Origin: Cytidiella melzeri
Lineage: Eukaryota; Basidiomycota; Agaricomycetes; Polyporales; Irpicaceae
Reading direction: 5' to 3'
Length of the DNA: 29,212 bases
NCBI GenBank assembly: GCA_022592445.1
Contig: JABYQR010000476.1
Location: forward strand, 1-29,212
The notes under the pieces were generated by a model that did not search any database, was not told the DNA's origin, and saw nothing but the letters and a program-made list of their open reading frames with translations. The first letter of the stretch is position 1. Each line of letters starts with the position of its first letter. Below, one piece after another: positions 10,101 through 19,493 of the stretch. The translations under genes and the position numbers were made by a program.

Positions 10101-11108
10101 TCGGTTTTGAAATCGGCTTCGAGGGAGGCGCCCCGTTCCGCTCAGGAGGACGGTCTCCATATTGAATTGGAGGATGGCGGCGATTTCTTTACAGAAGAAG
10201 TCGAGGCTCCGCAAGCCTTGCTCACGCTTCTCAAGCTCTGGTACCACCTACCACTCTCTCTTTGCACGACTGCCGCAATCCAAGAGATGCACAATAACCC
10301 TAGGTGTCTCAAGTATGCGAAGGTCCACAATTTTTTGGGAGAAAAGAAGGAGGTAGTCGATGTCTCGCTCTGGCCGGACAAGAAGAGCTTGACTTCCAAA
10401 CAGTGGAAGGACACATATAGGAACTATCTCGCGCTTCTGGATCGTTTCAACAACCCACTGATCAAGGCCCTTTTCCAAAAGCACTTTGACCACCTCTCAA
10501 ATCAGCGCGAGTTCTTGGGTGCCTACCTGGCCATCCTTCGCTTCAACTACGAAATCCGCTACCACTTCTGGGTGGTGAAGCGTGCCTTGTTTGTCGTCGG
10601 AGAGGGCAAGTACCGTGAGAAATTCAAGGCTGTTTGTATGAGCGAGTTGTGGAATCAGTTGGAGAGCAGCTCTAAGAAACGGTTCGCGAGCTTGGATGCC
10701 TATCAACCTGGTCCGTCGCGCTCGAAGGCCCAGAGCAACCACTCTCGAGATAGCTTTTGCCCGCAGGCCGAGGACTCCGGCAGGTCTCGTGATGGCGGAA
10801 AGTCCTTTCCGAGCGGCAGTCAGAGACAGGCCAACTCTTACTGCGTCATCTGCGGCCAAAGTGGTACCGCTTCGCATCACGCGTCAAGATGTAGCAGGAC
10901 GAGACTCCCGAACGGCAAGGCTACGCACTGCATCTGGTATGACAACCAGCTCCTCACTGCAACGGGGCGCAAGGCTGTTTGCCTCATGTGGAACATCTCG
11001 GTTTGCTCTCCCTGCAACGGGAAGTACTGCGGAGGGAATGCCTCCCATATCTGCTCCTTCTGTGGTGCCTCCAGTCATCACAGTGGTAGTAAGCAATGCA
11101 TCCTCTGA
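10101..11108 (+). pseudogene. Ngaro-like gag, 3' part with Cys/His zinc-binding clusters
   Basis: Starting with the duplicated target codon TCG, the frame continues SVLKSASREAPRS and runs open to TGA at 11106-11108. A helical core around FNNPLIKALFQKHFDHL and LAILRFNYEIRYHFW is followed by a Ser/Arg-rich linker. Two Cys/His clusters come next: YCVICGQSG...HHASRC, and CSPCNGKYCGGNASHICSFCG...HHSGSKQC. This layout fits the gag-like ORF of Agaricomycete Ngaro elements, where the C-terminal clusters would bind nucleic acid. Together with 1275-1710 it gives roughly 480 residues. Its last codons overlap the RT frame (shifted by one), so RT would need frameshifting, reinitiation or an independent start. 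Apart from the Copia insertion and the 5' frame change this part is intact. Confidence 0.75.
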
Positions 11109-11544
11109 TCGCGACTGTATCATCACTCCATATCGAGCTGACGCCTTTGAGGATGAGCTCCGCAGACTTGACCTACTTGCAAAATATCCAGACCTCTCTG
11201 ACAAATTTTGTTTTGGCTTCACTATCGGGGACTTCCCAATCCTTACTCGCTCTTATACGCCTCCCAATCACGCTACTGGCATTCAGCATATGGACTTCAT
11301 AAAGGATCACGTAATTGAACAGGTCTCACTTGGGCGCATGACTGGCCCGTACTCTTGCTCGGACGTTGAATTTCTTCTTGGCACGCATTTCTTCTCATCT
11401 CCGCTTTCAGTTGTCAAAAAGGCGGGTCCCGCCAAGAAACTCAGACTCATTCAGAATTGCTCCTTCCACAACAAGGACGGGTTCTCGGTAAACGACTTCA
11501 TCGACTCGGACAATTTCCAGACAACATGAGGAAAGGCTGCTGAG

Positions 11545-12258
11545 TGTCGCGGAGCGACTGCTGCTATACTGCTAAACCCTAAACAAGGGCAGAGAAGAGG
11601 GGGAGGGGAAGTGGAAGTGGATCTCCAACGACGACAACAAGGTCAAAGTCGATGATAAGCAGGCAAGCAGGCTCAGAGGCCGGATACTGGCAGTGCAAAT
11701 GACGAAGTTAATATCATGCTTATACTAGGTTACATTGAGTAACTCACCTGGCAGTGCAAATGACGAAGAGGTCAAGATGCAGAACCAGGGAGGGTAAGGG
11801 GTACTATATATACTGTGTCTGGGTGGTCTGTGCACCAGTTCCCACACTAGGGACTGGAGTAACTGTGGGGCTGGAGTAACAATAGAACAATAAGGAACCA
11901 GGGTAACTGTCAAGGACCTGAGTAACTGTCAAGGACCAGGGTACGGAGAACAATAGAGCTGGAACACTAGAAAAATAGAACAATAGAACAATAGAAACTG
12001 GGGGAATCCCTGGGGAATCCCTATCAATGGAAGAGGAACAATAGAACAATAGCCTAGGTTGATCTGGAACCGCTCCAGATTGAGTCTAGGGTTTGGGTCT
12101 GAACTATTGATAAATAAGGCAGGATGTCACGTGACCCGGGTTAGGGTTAGGTCCGGTAATGCTCCTAGCCGGAAAATAAGCGCTCTAGATAGGCGCCTAA
12201 GGCTGTAAACTTGTGACATTATTGGAAAAATCCGGTCTCTGTTGGACTATCCATGTCA
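11545..12258. mobile_element. Solo LTR (714 bp) in the Ngaro RT gene, TSD CTGAG
   Basis: The unit starts TGTCGCGGAGCGAC at 11545 and ends CTATCCATGTCA at 12258, with CTGAG on both sides (11540-11544 and 12259-12263). A second copy lies at 24006-24770. It has no coding capacity, TG...CA ends, a TATA box (TACTATATATACTG near 11804) and runs of AACAATAG, which fit an LTR left after recombination between the two LTRs of a full element. The parent family is not visible here. Telomere-like motifs occur near both ends (AAACCCTAAAC at 11574 and GGGTTAGGGTTAGG at 12138). Confidence 0.9.
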
Positions 12259-12275
12259 CTGAGGTGGGCGAAGTG

Positions 12276-12579
12276 GTAAGTCCGCTCGTCCTCATATCTT
12301 GTGACACTCATCCGGCGTGCACAAACATGGAAATAGCCAACTCAGCCAATTTTGGCTTTCTTCTTGCCTCCTCGGCTGCTACTCTCCGCTCTACTGCCCT
12401 CTCAGGCCGAGCTCTCTCTCCTCTCTGCTCTACTGCCTTCTCTGGCCGAGCCCCCTCTTTCTCTCCTCCTTCTTTTGCTCTACTGCCTTTTCTGGCCAAG
12501 CCCTCTTTCCTCTTTCCTCTTCTCTATCAGAACATCTCTGTTCCTCCTATTCTGTCATAACTCATCTCCATCCTTGCAG
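12276..12579 (+). other. Probable GT-AG intron in the Ngaro RT gene with pyrimidine-rich tandem repeats
   Basis: GTAAGTCC at 12276 and CCTTGCAG ending at 12579 bracket 304 bp; removing it joins GTG to GTT in phase inside a conserved RT segment. The 3' half holds three copies of GCTCTACTGCC(Y)TYTCWGGCC starting at 12388, 12427 and 12477 in a long pyrimidine run. An insertion that happens to keep the frame is the alternative, but the splice signals are good. Confidence 0.65.
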
Positions 12580-13756
12580 GTTGCTATTGCTCCCCCAGGC
12601 ACGCAGGTTGCCTCCCTTGATATTGACTCCGCCTTTTGCAACATCCCAATTCTCCCCGCTCACAAACCCTTCATCGTCATTCAATGTGAGGAAGGCAAGT
12701 TCTTTATCAATCATGTCTGCCCATTCGGGATCTCGTCCGGGCCTGGCGTTCAAGGCATCGTCATGGACGCGTTGATGGGCATACTGGAGAAACGCGGTGT
12801 CCGCCCGTCGTCCAATTGGGTGGACAATTCCTTTTGAATTCCGCTCCGCCTACTCACCTGTGGCACCTACGAGTACGCCCATGACATCGACACCATCTTC
12901 GAGATCACTTGTCCGCTTAGCACCTGCTAGAAGTTAGGAAAATGCTCTGACTATGACTTTGTTGTGACGTACCTTGGATTCCTCTGGGACCTCGTTCAAC
13001 GCGCCGTCTCTCTTCCCGAAGAAAAGCGAGTGAAGTACCTCACCAAATTGGTAGACTTCATCGCAAAACTTTTGGTGGGCCTGGTACTCCTCCAAGATGC
13101 TCTCTCCATAAACAGTACCCTATCACACATCTCTTTTGTTTACCCTCAAGGCCGGGCGTATCTAACAAACCTCTGCTCTTTCATCTCCTCTTTCAAACTT
13201 TGTTGCTTCACCTCACGTTGTGCTCCTCTCTCAGTGCGAAGCAACATGGAGTGGTGGAAAGGCATTCTCTTGAAACCCGGCATCTCTCGCTGTCTCATTC
13301 CGAGGGGCCCAGTTCTGGACTTCGACATCTGGGTCAACGCTTCTACTAGCTGGGGGATTGGAGTCTTACTGGTGGGTCGATGGGCTGCATGGTGCCTTGC
13401 AGACGGATGGAAGAGAAACGGGAGAGATATAGGATGGGCTGAAATGGTAGCTATCAAGCTTGCAGCCCGTTTCCTGGAGCAGCTGAATTACAGGAACTGT
13501 GATGTGAGAATACGCAGCGACAACAAAGGAGTGGTCGGGGTGTTTGCTCGTGGGCGCAGTCGGAATTTCCAGGTCAACAACTCCATCCAAAGGACTAAAA
13601 TCATCTCTATGTCTCTCAACATTCATCTACTCCCCGAATACGTCAACACCAAAGACAATCTGGCCGACCCCGTGTCTTGCGGCATCCTGGGCGACCAAAA
13701 ATCACGTCTTCCAAACATTGTCGAGCTCCCGGAGGAGCTTTCTTCTCTCCTCTCCT

Positions 13757-14985
13757 ATGTCTGACACACCTTTCCCACCAACGCCCGCAAGTGCGGGCAT
13801 GTCTACGTTGAGGGAGGACCTCTCAAGTGCCTTGCCGCAACCTCAGCGTAGACAAATACCTAGAAAAGCCAAAAAAGACAATCTCATTGATTCCTCCGCT
13901 TACCGTCCAACAGTTCTCGCAAGCGAACGCCTCACTCGTTGGACCACACCTTATGCCATTAGATTTCGACACAACTTATCGTCCACCACAGACTACAAGA
14001 GTGCCATCAAACTATTCAATACTATGCTAGCCGCTCTTGATCAGAAGACTCGAGGAAATTATGGAGCTGGCCTTCTGCACTTCACGCAGTTCTGCGACTG
14101 TGTGAAGATCCCTGAGGAATGTCGCATGCCCGCATCCGAGCCACTTCTCTCGGCCTTCATAGCCAAGTGGAGCGGTTCCATCTCTAGGTCCACTATCGAT
14201 ACCTGGGTTGCCGGACTCAGTTTTTGGCACACTCTCAACGGTGCGGAGTGGAGAGGAGGGAAGATGCTCCGCGTTACCTGCGCCGGAGCCACGAAGATGC
14301 AGCCTGAGAAGAAGCCGAAAAGAGCTCCGGTTATCCTCGAGCATGTCCACGCTCTCAGAAAATATCTCGATCTCACTAACTCATTCAACGCCGCTATCTT
14401 TGCAGTGGCGTGCTTCGCTTTCTGGGGTGTCAGACAGTGCACTTACTACTTGCTGGACGTGGCCCTTCTATGCCTTCTCTTTACTAACGCGTCTGACCTC
14501 AGACTCGGCGAACTAATCATACCTTCCCCTAATACCTTTGACCCAACAAAACACGTGAGCAGGACTCCGCTTAAGCTTTGAAAAACCCTTAGTGGGAAGG
14601 AGTTCTTCAGCATTCACCTTCCTTGGTCAAAGACAACAAAACACCTCGGTCTCGATGTCACGGTGACTGCGGTCAACGACCCAACATAAGCAGTACCTGC
14701 CTTGAAGCACCACCTGTCATGCAGCACCACAATTCCGCAAAGTGCTCCTCTGTTTGCATTTGAAGCGCAAACAGAACAAGGCTGGGCACCCATGACACAA
14801 GACTGGTTCCTCGACCGCTGCAACAAGATCTGGTTAGATCAAGGACTTAAAAACCTTACTGGTCACTGTTTTCGGACTACCAAGAGGGCCCCGCCGCTCG
14901 GGCGGCTCAACTCCCATGTTTGGTCTCCCATCAAAATTTGCGCAAATAGACCACCTGGACCTTCTACATCAGTAACCTAATATAC
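13757..14985 (+). pseudogene. Ngaro-like tyrosine recombinase, stops and damaged C-terminus
   Basis: ATG at 13757 overlaps the end of the RNase H frame (stop at 13762-13764) and opens MSDTPFPPTPASAGM. The N-terminal core-binding part includes NYGAGLLHFTQFCD and RSTIDTWVAGLSFWH. The catalytic part begins near LRKYLDLTNSFNAAIFAVACFAFWG. A 66-bp segment (14437-14502) with GT...AG ends splits the Arg box: spliced it reads GVRQLGELI, unspliced it reads ASDLRLGELI. Stops in the same frame are TGA at 14579-14581 and TAA at 14687-14689. The frame continues through APLFAFEAQTEQGWAPMTQDWFLDRCN to LTGHCFR, the HxxR box. The Tyr box is not in this frame; a candidate FYISN lies in another frame about 34 codons after the His. 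The gene ends against the inverted repeat at 14988. The enzyme would have inserted circular cDNA without staggered-cut duplications. Confidence 0.8.
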
Positions 14986-14987
14986 TT

Positions 14988-15535
14988 GGCATACGGGCCG
15001 GATTGCCAAGCTACCCAGTATCAAACAGCTATGTAGCGCATACTACTAGTCAAACCGTGCATAATGTTGTTATTTCCGTGTAGGAAAACAACGTAATGTC
15101 TGCACCTTAGACAGCCCCCAGCTATGCACGTGATGGTCCAATCAATCAGCATACCATTGGCTTGTCAGGTTGGTGTTTCTGCCTGCACGCAGTTGTGCCC
15201 TTGTATGTTATCCCACTAATACTGAGTGTCAGCGACATGCCCCTCCCTTCCTCCCATCAATACTGAGTCCCTTGGCGCCCCTGCCCTCCCAGCGCCTCCC
15301 TCCATCAATAATGAGTGTCAGTGACGTGCCCCTCCCTTCCTCCCATCAATACTGAGTCCCTTGCCGTCCCCGCCTTCCCAGCGCCTTCCTCCATCAATAC
15401 TGAGTTCCCCGCCACTCTCCCGCGTTCCCAGCGCCTCCCTTCATCAATACTGAGTACTGAGTGTCGGCCTGTCAGTGACGTGCCCCTCTCTTCCCCCCTC
15501 CTGGTAATGACGTGCGCCTTCCTTCCTCCCATCAG
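14988..15535 (+). repeat. Left inverted terminal repeat of the KDZ-type element
   Basis: Starts GGCATACGGGCCGG at 14988, has about 220 bp of unique sequence, then a tandem array, then GTCAGTGACGTGCCCC. It pairs with the reverse strand of 25161-24771 plus 24000-about 23945 at high similarity by eye; clear similarity fades past GTGCGCC near 15533. It directly follows the end of the Ngaro recombinase gene. Confidence 0.8.
15214..15455 (+). repeat. Tandem array, 89-bp higher-order unit built from 41- and 48-bp halves
   Basis: The core CATCAATACTGAGT (first copy CACTAATACTGAGT) starts at 15214, 15255, 15303, 15344, 15392 and 15442. Spacings are 41, 48, 41, 48 and 50, so a pair makes an 89-bp unit. 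The matching array in the right inverted repeat (24780-24935, reverse strand) has fewer copies, consistent with unit gain or loss. The C-rich halves share CCCAGCGCCT. Confidence 0.85.
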
Positions 15536-15857
15536 TACAAGCTACTACGCCATTCCCTTGTGTCCCCCCATCAATGCCAAGCTCTGCCTTGTCAACATTC
15601 CTTCATACTGGCCCACCCTTCAATGCATGTGTATCCTAGGCAGTCTCATGTATATACAGTCATGTACTCAGCAGACTTTGCCGAAAACATAAGCTAGACA
15701 GGACTGCGAGAAGGCGCATAACATTTGATGGGATCAATTCTTGGCTCCAAGTCCGAGATATGTGGCGTCGCGAGTTGATGAAGTTTCCAACACCGCACTC
15801 ATTGAGTGACGCAAGGACTGTGGCACAAATGCAATACAAGTGATTTCAAAGAAGCTA
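15536..15857. other. Spacer between the left inverted repeat and the 3' end of the KDZ gene
   Basis: No ORF or motif that I trust. It would hold the 3' untranslated region of the minus-strand transposase gene. Weak resemblance to 23880-23945 (reverse) suggests the inverted repeat may once have extended into it. Confidence 0.35.
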
Positions 15858-18800
15858 CTATATACTCAGTGCAGATATAAATTCAACCACGTGTCTAAGG
15901 GTGTCCTGTTCCTCATCTCCTTCCAGAATATCAACCTCTTCATCAGCAGCGTGATCATCATCAGTGGCGCAGCCATCGAGAGATGCGACATCCGGATTGT
16001 TGTAGAGAGGGAGAGAGCCGAGGCAATTGCCTGCGCCTTTTACGCCGGTATAGCCAACAAGACTGTATACTTGGTATACACGGCTGAGCAGCTTGTTGTT
16101 GATTCGCTGATGTCGCTCGGTGAACTCTATCACCACGCCAAGCATAGGATTGCCCACAGCAACGAGGCGGTCTCATATTTGACGGAATAGTATTTGCTCG
16201 TCGCAAATTGCAGTGTGAACGTGTTGAACCTCAATGTTGAGCCAGTCTATCTCTTCTCTTGCGCGGCGTATCCGGAGGTGCATCTTCAGACACGTGCAGA
16301 CAGCGGGTTCTGTCCATTGTTTACCACGAACGTTCTGGCGAGTGTCTTGTAACAGGGCGAATTGCTCGAGGAAGTGATAATTGTCAATTTCCGACCAGTT
16401 GAGAGGAGGGCGCGGAGGGTCTAAAGTGGCAGCGGCAGCGTTGTAAGCAGTAATGGCCTGCTGAATGGCCTTGCATCGCGTTTGCAGGGACTTCGTGATA
16501 TGCGTGCACATCTTGTAGCCTACATGCATGGTAAGGTTGAGCTTGCAAACTGAAAGCAAGACTGACTTACCGGTTTGCGCAATGTTCAACCTTTGAAGCT
16601 CGAAAAGTTGCTGAGTCACAATTTTCTGCAGCTTGTTTAGTGCACGACGGTATTTCTGCTCCTTGATGTACCTGAGCGCGGCAATATACTCTGGCGTTGT
16701 TGGTGTCCAACTTATGCCAATGCCTATCTGGAGTTCAAGCGCGCAGACGTCTTCGTGCACCTAAGTATAGCGTTCATTAGCGTGGCGATGTTCTGTCTCG
16801 ATCCTGCGCGTGGCCGAGAGATCGTGAGCATGATTGGAACCACGTCCAGCAGGTACAAAGGTAAGGAACTGGGAATTAGCGCGGTGTCTATGAGAGTCCA
16901 AGTCACGTAGCTCTTGCAAACGCTCAACGTGCGCAACTGTGTGTACGTCGTGAAGATCTTTGTCGCCTATCTGCAAAAAGAACTTGACTTCTTCCCTTTC
17001 CCAGCTGTTGAGATCATCATCAGTGATTGACAGGGAATGCTTAGCCTCAGCAAGAGTGTTGGCGACATTGTGTAAAATATCGAGAGCCTGCTTGTAGTTG
17101 TTCAGAATGAAGGTTCCAGTATTCAGATACTTGTCTTCATCCAGCTGTCAAAGAAATGCCTCGATGAAAAGGCAATGTCGGTAGGGAGAGGCGTAACAAG
17201 TGACCGATGCAAGCATGTTTGTAATGCTGAAGATTCTCTCCATCATCTCCAGATCTTCGAGTCCAATGCCAGTAATGACGTTCGGATGATACTCTAGCTG
17301 GCAAGTGTAGCTGTGTGAGTAGCCGTGGAATGCGCATACACAGAAACGACCACCCGAGGCTGTGAATGCTGAGCCAAGAGAGCTCTTCTCCGTTGTCACG
17401 CTGAAGCTGAAGCCAACGTCATATCCAACCAGTGGGCGTTCCTCCAGCAGCTCAAGAGTCTTCAAAACAATAGCGAGGGGGTACTTTGCCCTATAATAAA
17501 AACATAGCTGTAAGACATGTACGTACTCGACGCGCATCAAAACTTACAGTTTGCTGCTACAGACCATGTCAATCACCCATAACGCAAGGCCATGCTGGCA
17601 CGCAGCCGCAAAAACCCCTGACTTGTTGAAAAGGCCCCACATCTTCTTGCAGTCCTCTTTCGTGGCACTCTTCCAGTTCTTCGTGCAAAGTGCAAGATGC
17701 TGACATCTTACCGACTGAGGATTGCTGTGGTCGTCATCTTCAGGCTGCCGTAGTCCATCTGTAGGATTGCCTTCTGCGAGGTCGTGATCATTGTCACTCT
17801 TGTCATCTGAGTCTTCATTCTTGTGTTTGACATCCGGCCCTATGGAAGCTTTACCGCGAACCTTGTTGGCGGAACGATCCACAAGCGCCAAAGGAATGAA
17901 ATAATTGCTGTTGTCAAGTGTTCGAGTATCTGCGGCTGTGCAGTGAGCAGTGGTGGCTATTCTCTTAAGGCTATTGTTGCCGTCCATTGCAATGAGTTGT
18001 CTAAAATGCAGGGGTGGCTCATCTTCCAGCTAAAGGAAGTCAGCCAAGTTTGGGATGAGCCGTTGCGTACACACCTTGTAACAACATGCTCGACACGCAT
18101 TCTTCACCCTCCAATCCGGCTCATCCCACCCAAGCATCTTGTACATCATGGCGTGAATGCTGCGCATGATACAAAGATAAATTTCGAATGTGTCTCCAAA
18201 AATCTCCCGTAGATGTTGGCAATAAGGCATCTGCACAAGAGATCAGTACAGAGCAAAGATACCTAGGACATACATACATTGTAATAGTTGCATACTACCT
18301 TTGCAAACGCCTCTATACTATATGAGGGTTTTCTCTGCCGAAGTTGGTAGAGAAGAGCTAGAGTGTTGATGGAAACAGCTACAGTCAGCTTGCTGGGAGA
18401 CTTGGCGACATAGCCGTTTCACATGAGATCAAGGGCAGGAGAGATGCTATCTGCGCGTCGATGGACAGTGAGCGAACGAGCTAGGGTGTCAATATTGAAG
18501 ACATTAACGGTGTAGAGGTAGTCAGTCAGGGGTTCAGGTTCGTCGCCTGGCCGCGGCCTGGCTTCATCACTATCTGGCCGTGGTCCAGGGGCAATATAAT
18601 CACCTTGTGACCCAGATGAATGCCTCCAGGTCAAGTACTCTTGTGTGACCAGATCAAAGACTTTCCCCCATGCCTCTTGCTGACGACCCACACACGACCT
18701 CCAAGTCTTTGCTTGTGCTACTCGTCTCCAATGTCCATTCCACCTGCAGCCACCATTCAAGTCATGGTATGGTATGTAGAGCTGCTAGAGTTCAATGTTC

Positions 18801-19251
18801 ACTCACCGACTCATGTCTTGTATAGCCTCGACAAATGTTTTGTGCACGCCCAGGTCTTCAGCATCGGCCTTGAGGTCAACCCAAGCCTGGTCCTTGTTCC
18901 CATCCATATTCACGTCAATAACTACGCCTTCTGATTCCCCCTCGTGCTCAATAACACCGTTGTCTATCAGAACTCTTTGTTGATCTGCGGGAAGGCCTAC
19001 AGAGTGTAAAGAATCAATGAGCGCGCAGCTCAACAAGAACAGTACGTCTAATCACCTGCAACCGCTTGGTCAATGCGTGTTTGAGTCTCAAGGCGATTGC
19101 ATTCAACACCGTCACAATTGAGATGTTGAGCAATGCCCCTACGCAGTCCTCGGGCATGTGGATGTGCTTCTTGCTCCCCTGCGGCAGCCACAAGTTTAGT
19201 TTTGTTCATTTGTCTTGAACTGCCTGTTTTGAATATCCTAGCCTTTCGCAT
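15858..19251 (-). pseudogene. KDZ (Kyakuja-Dileera-Zisupton) transposase, seven exons, four in-frame stops
   Basis: Seven exons joined at GT-AG sites give one continuous 1023-codon frame: 19251-19056, 18996-18807, 18743-18278, 18230-18075, 18029-17548, 17490-16571, 16519-15858. Family landmarks in order: RRWNGHWRRVA and VNVFNIDTLARSLTVHR; YSIEAFAKVV; the Cys cluster CRACCYK; DGNNSLKR; CTKNWKS...WGLFNKSGVFAAACQHG; KYPLAIVLKTLELL; GYDVGFSF; SSLGSAF; AFHGYSHSYTCQL; GLEDLEMMERIFS; DEDKYLN; LETQ-type coiled helices ending in CKAIQQAITAYNAAAATLDPPRP; RIRRAREEIDWLNIEV; and an acidic C-terminus. The catalytic Asp/Glu candidates lie in DGNNS, GYDVG and GLEDLE. The 'GYDIGC' Cys is Phe here. Stops interrupt the frame at 18419-18421 (TGA), 17148-17150 (TGA), 16761-16763 (TAG) and 16173-16175 (TGA); all splice sites remain. 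It shares a 242-bp intergenic region with the partner gene. Confidence 0.88.
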
Positions 19252-19493
19252 GATACTAATTCCAATCTCTTCTACCAGATTTGAATTGGAAAAGAGCTAT
19301 ATTGATAGAATATCCATGAAGGGAGGACAAGAATGTGAGCAAAGTGAATGGCAAGGCAAAGCGGTAAGCGAGCATGGAATTGAGTTGCGCTTCACGCAAG
19401 TCTGAACGCAACTGCTTGGTTCTCACAGCAGCACTATCTTGCACTCTCATCCTTTAACCATCACACCTCGGCACACCGATTTCACCAACAGCA
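19252..19493. promoter_or_regulatory. Shared intergenic region between divergent KDZ transposase and partner genes
   Basis: 242 bp separate the two start codons (ATG 19251 on minus, ATG 19494 on +). Such a short head-to-head gap implies a bidirectional promoter. A CAAC..AACAGCA pyrimidine/adenine-rich leader precedes the + start (ACCAACAGCAATG). I see no clear TATA box. Co-expression of the two genes is inference from the layout. Confidence 0.55.

Larger units (their letters stand above)
11080..13764 (+). pseudogene. Ngaro-like reverse transcriptase-RNase H, interrupted by a solo LTR, several stops
   Basis: The frame ...SDRDCIITPYRADAFEDEL leads into the RT palm (GRMTGPYS; PLSVVKKAGPAKKLRLIQNCS), then FQTT, a TGA at 11527-11529 where Trp is expected, and GKAAE. 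The solo LTR follows (11545-12258). After it, GAG GTG GGC GAA GTG (to 12275) joins across a GT-AG intron (12276-12579) to VAIAPPGTQVASLDIDSAF, the first catalytic-Asp region. The second catalytic box reads WVDN where WVDD is expected, so the active site is damaged. Further in-frame stops are TGA 12835-12837 and TAG 12928-12930. The frame then runs through VVTYLGFLWDL into RNase H (DIWVNASTSWGIG, GWAEMVAIKLA, IRSDNKGVVG, NLADPVS) and ends at 13764. It overlaps the recombinase ATG by 8 nt. Confidence 0.85.
1275..14987 (+). mobile_element. Ngaro/DIRS-like tyrosine-recombinase retroelement, decayed, with nested Copia and solo-LTR insertions
   Basis: Three coding blocks in the order gag, RT plus RNase H, tyrosine recombinase (YR), all on the + strand, define a YR retroelement. 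The absence of an integrase or aspartic protease and the Agaricomycete-type sequence point to the Ngaro group. The element is split twice: by a Copia element (1711-10100) inside gag and by a solo LTR (11545-12258) inside RT. In both cases the flanks join in the same reading frame once the insert and one copy of the 5-bp duplication are removed. Each block carries stops, so the copy is dead. The 5' limit is set at the first gag ATG because the terminal repeat was not found. The 3' limit is where the inverted-repeat block at 14988 begins. Ngaro elements normally end in split direct repeats; any such repeat here may be displaced to the right of 25161. Confidence 0.75.

Noticed and set aside
11527..11529. 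TGA in Ngaro RT as programmed readthrough or recoding
   Set aside because: The copy has further stops and a mutated catalytic box (WVDN), so simple decay is the better explanation.
12352..12579. Leucine-rich ORF start upstream of the RT block
   Set aside because: Low-complexity translation of the pyrimidine-rich repeat in the putative intron; only the part after 12580 matches RT.
15170..15692. Pro/Ser-rich ORFs across the tandem array, and the array as a CRISPR-like structure
   Set aside because: Open frames come from the repeat composition. The spacers are themselves repeated and the context is eukaryotic, so it is a minisatellite.
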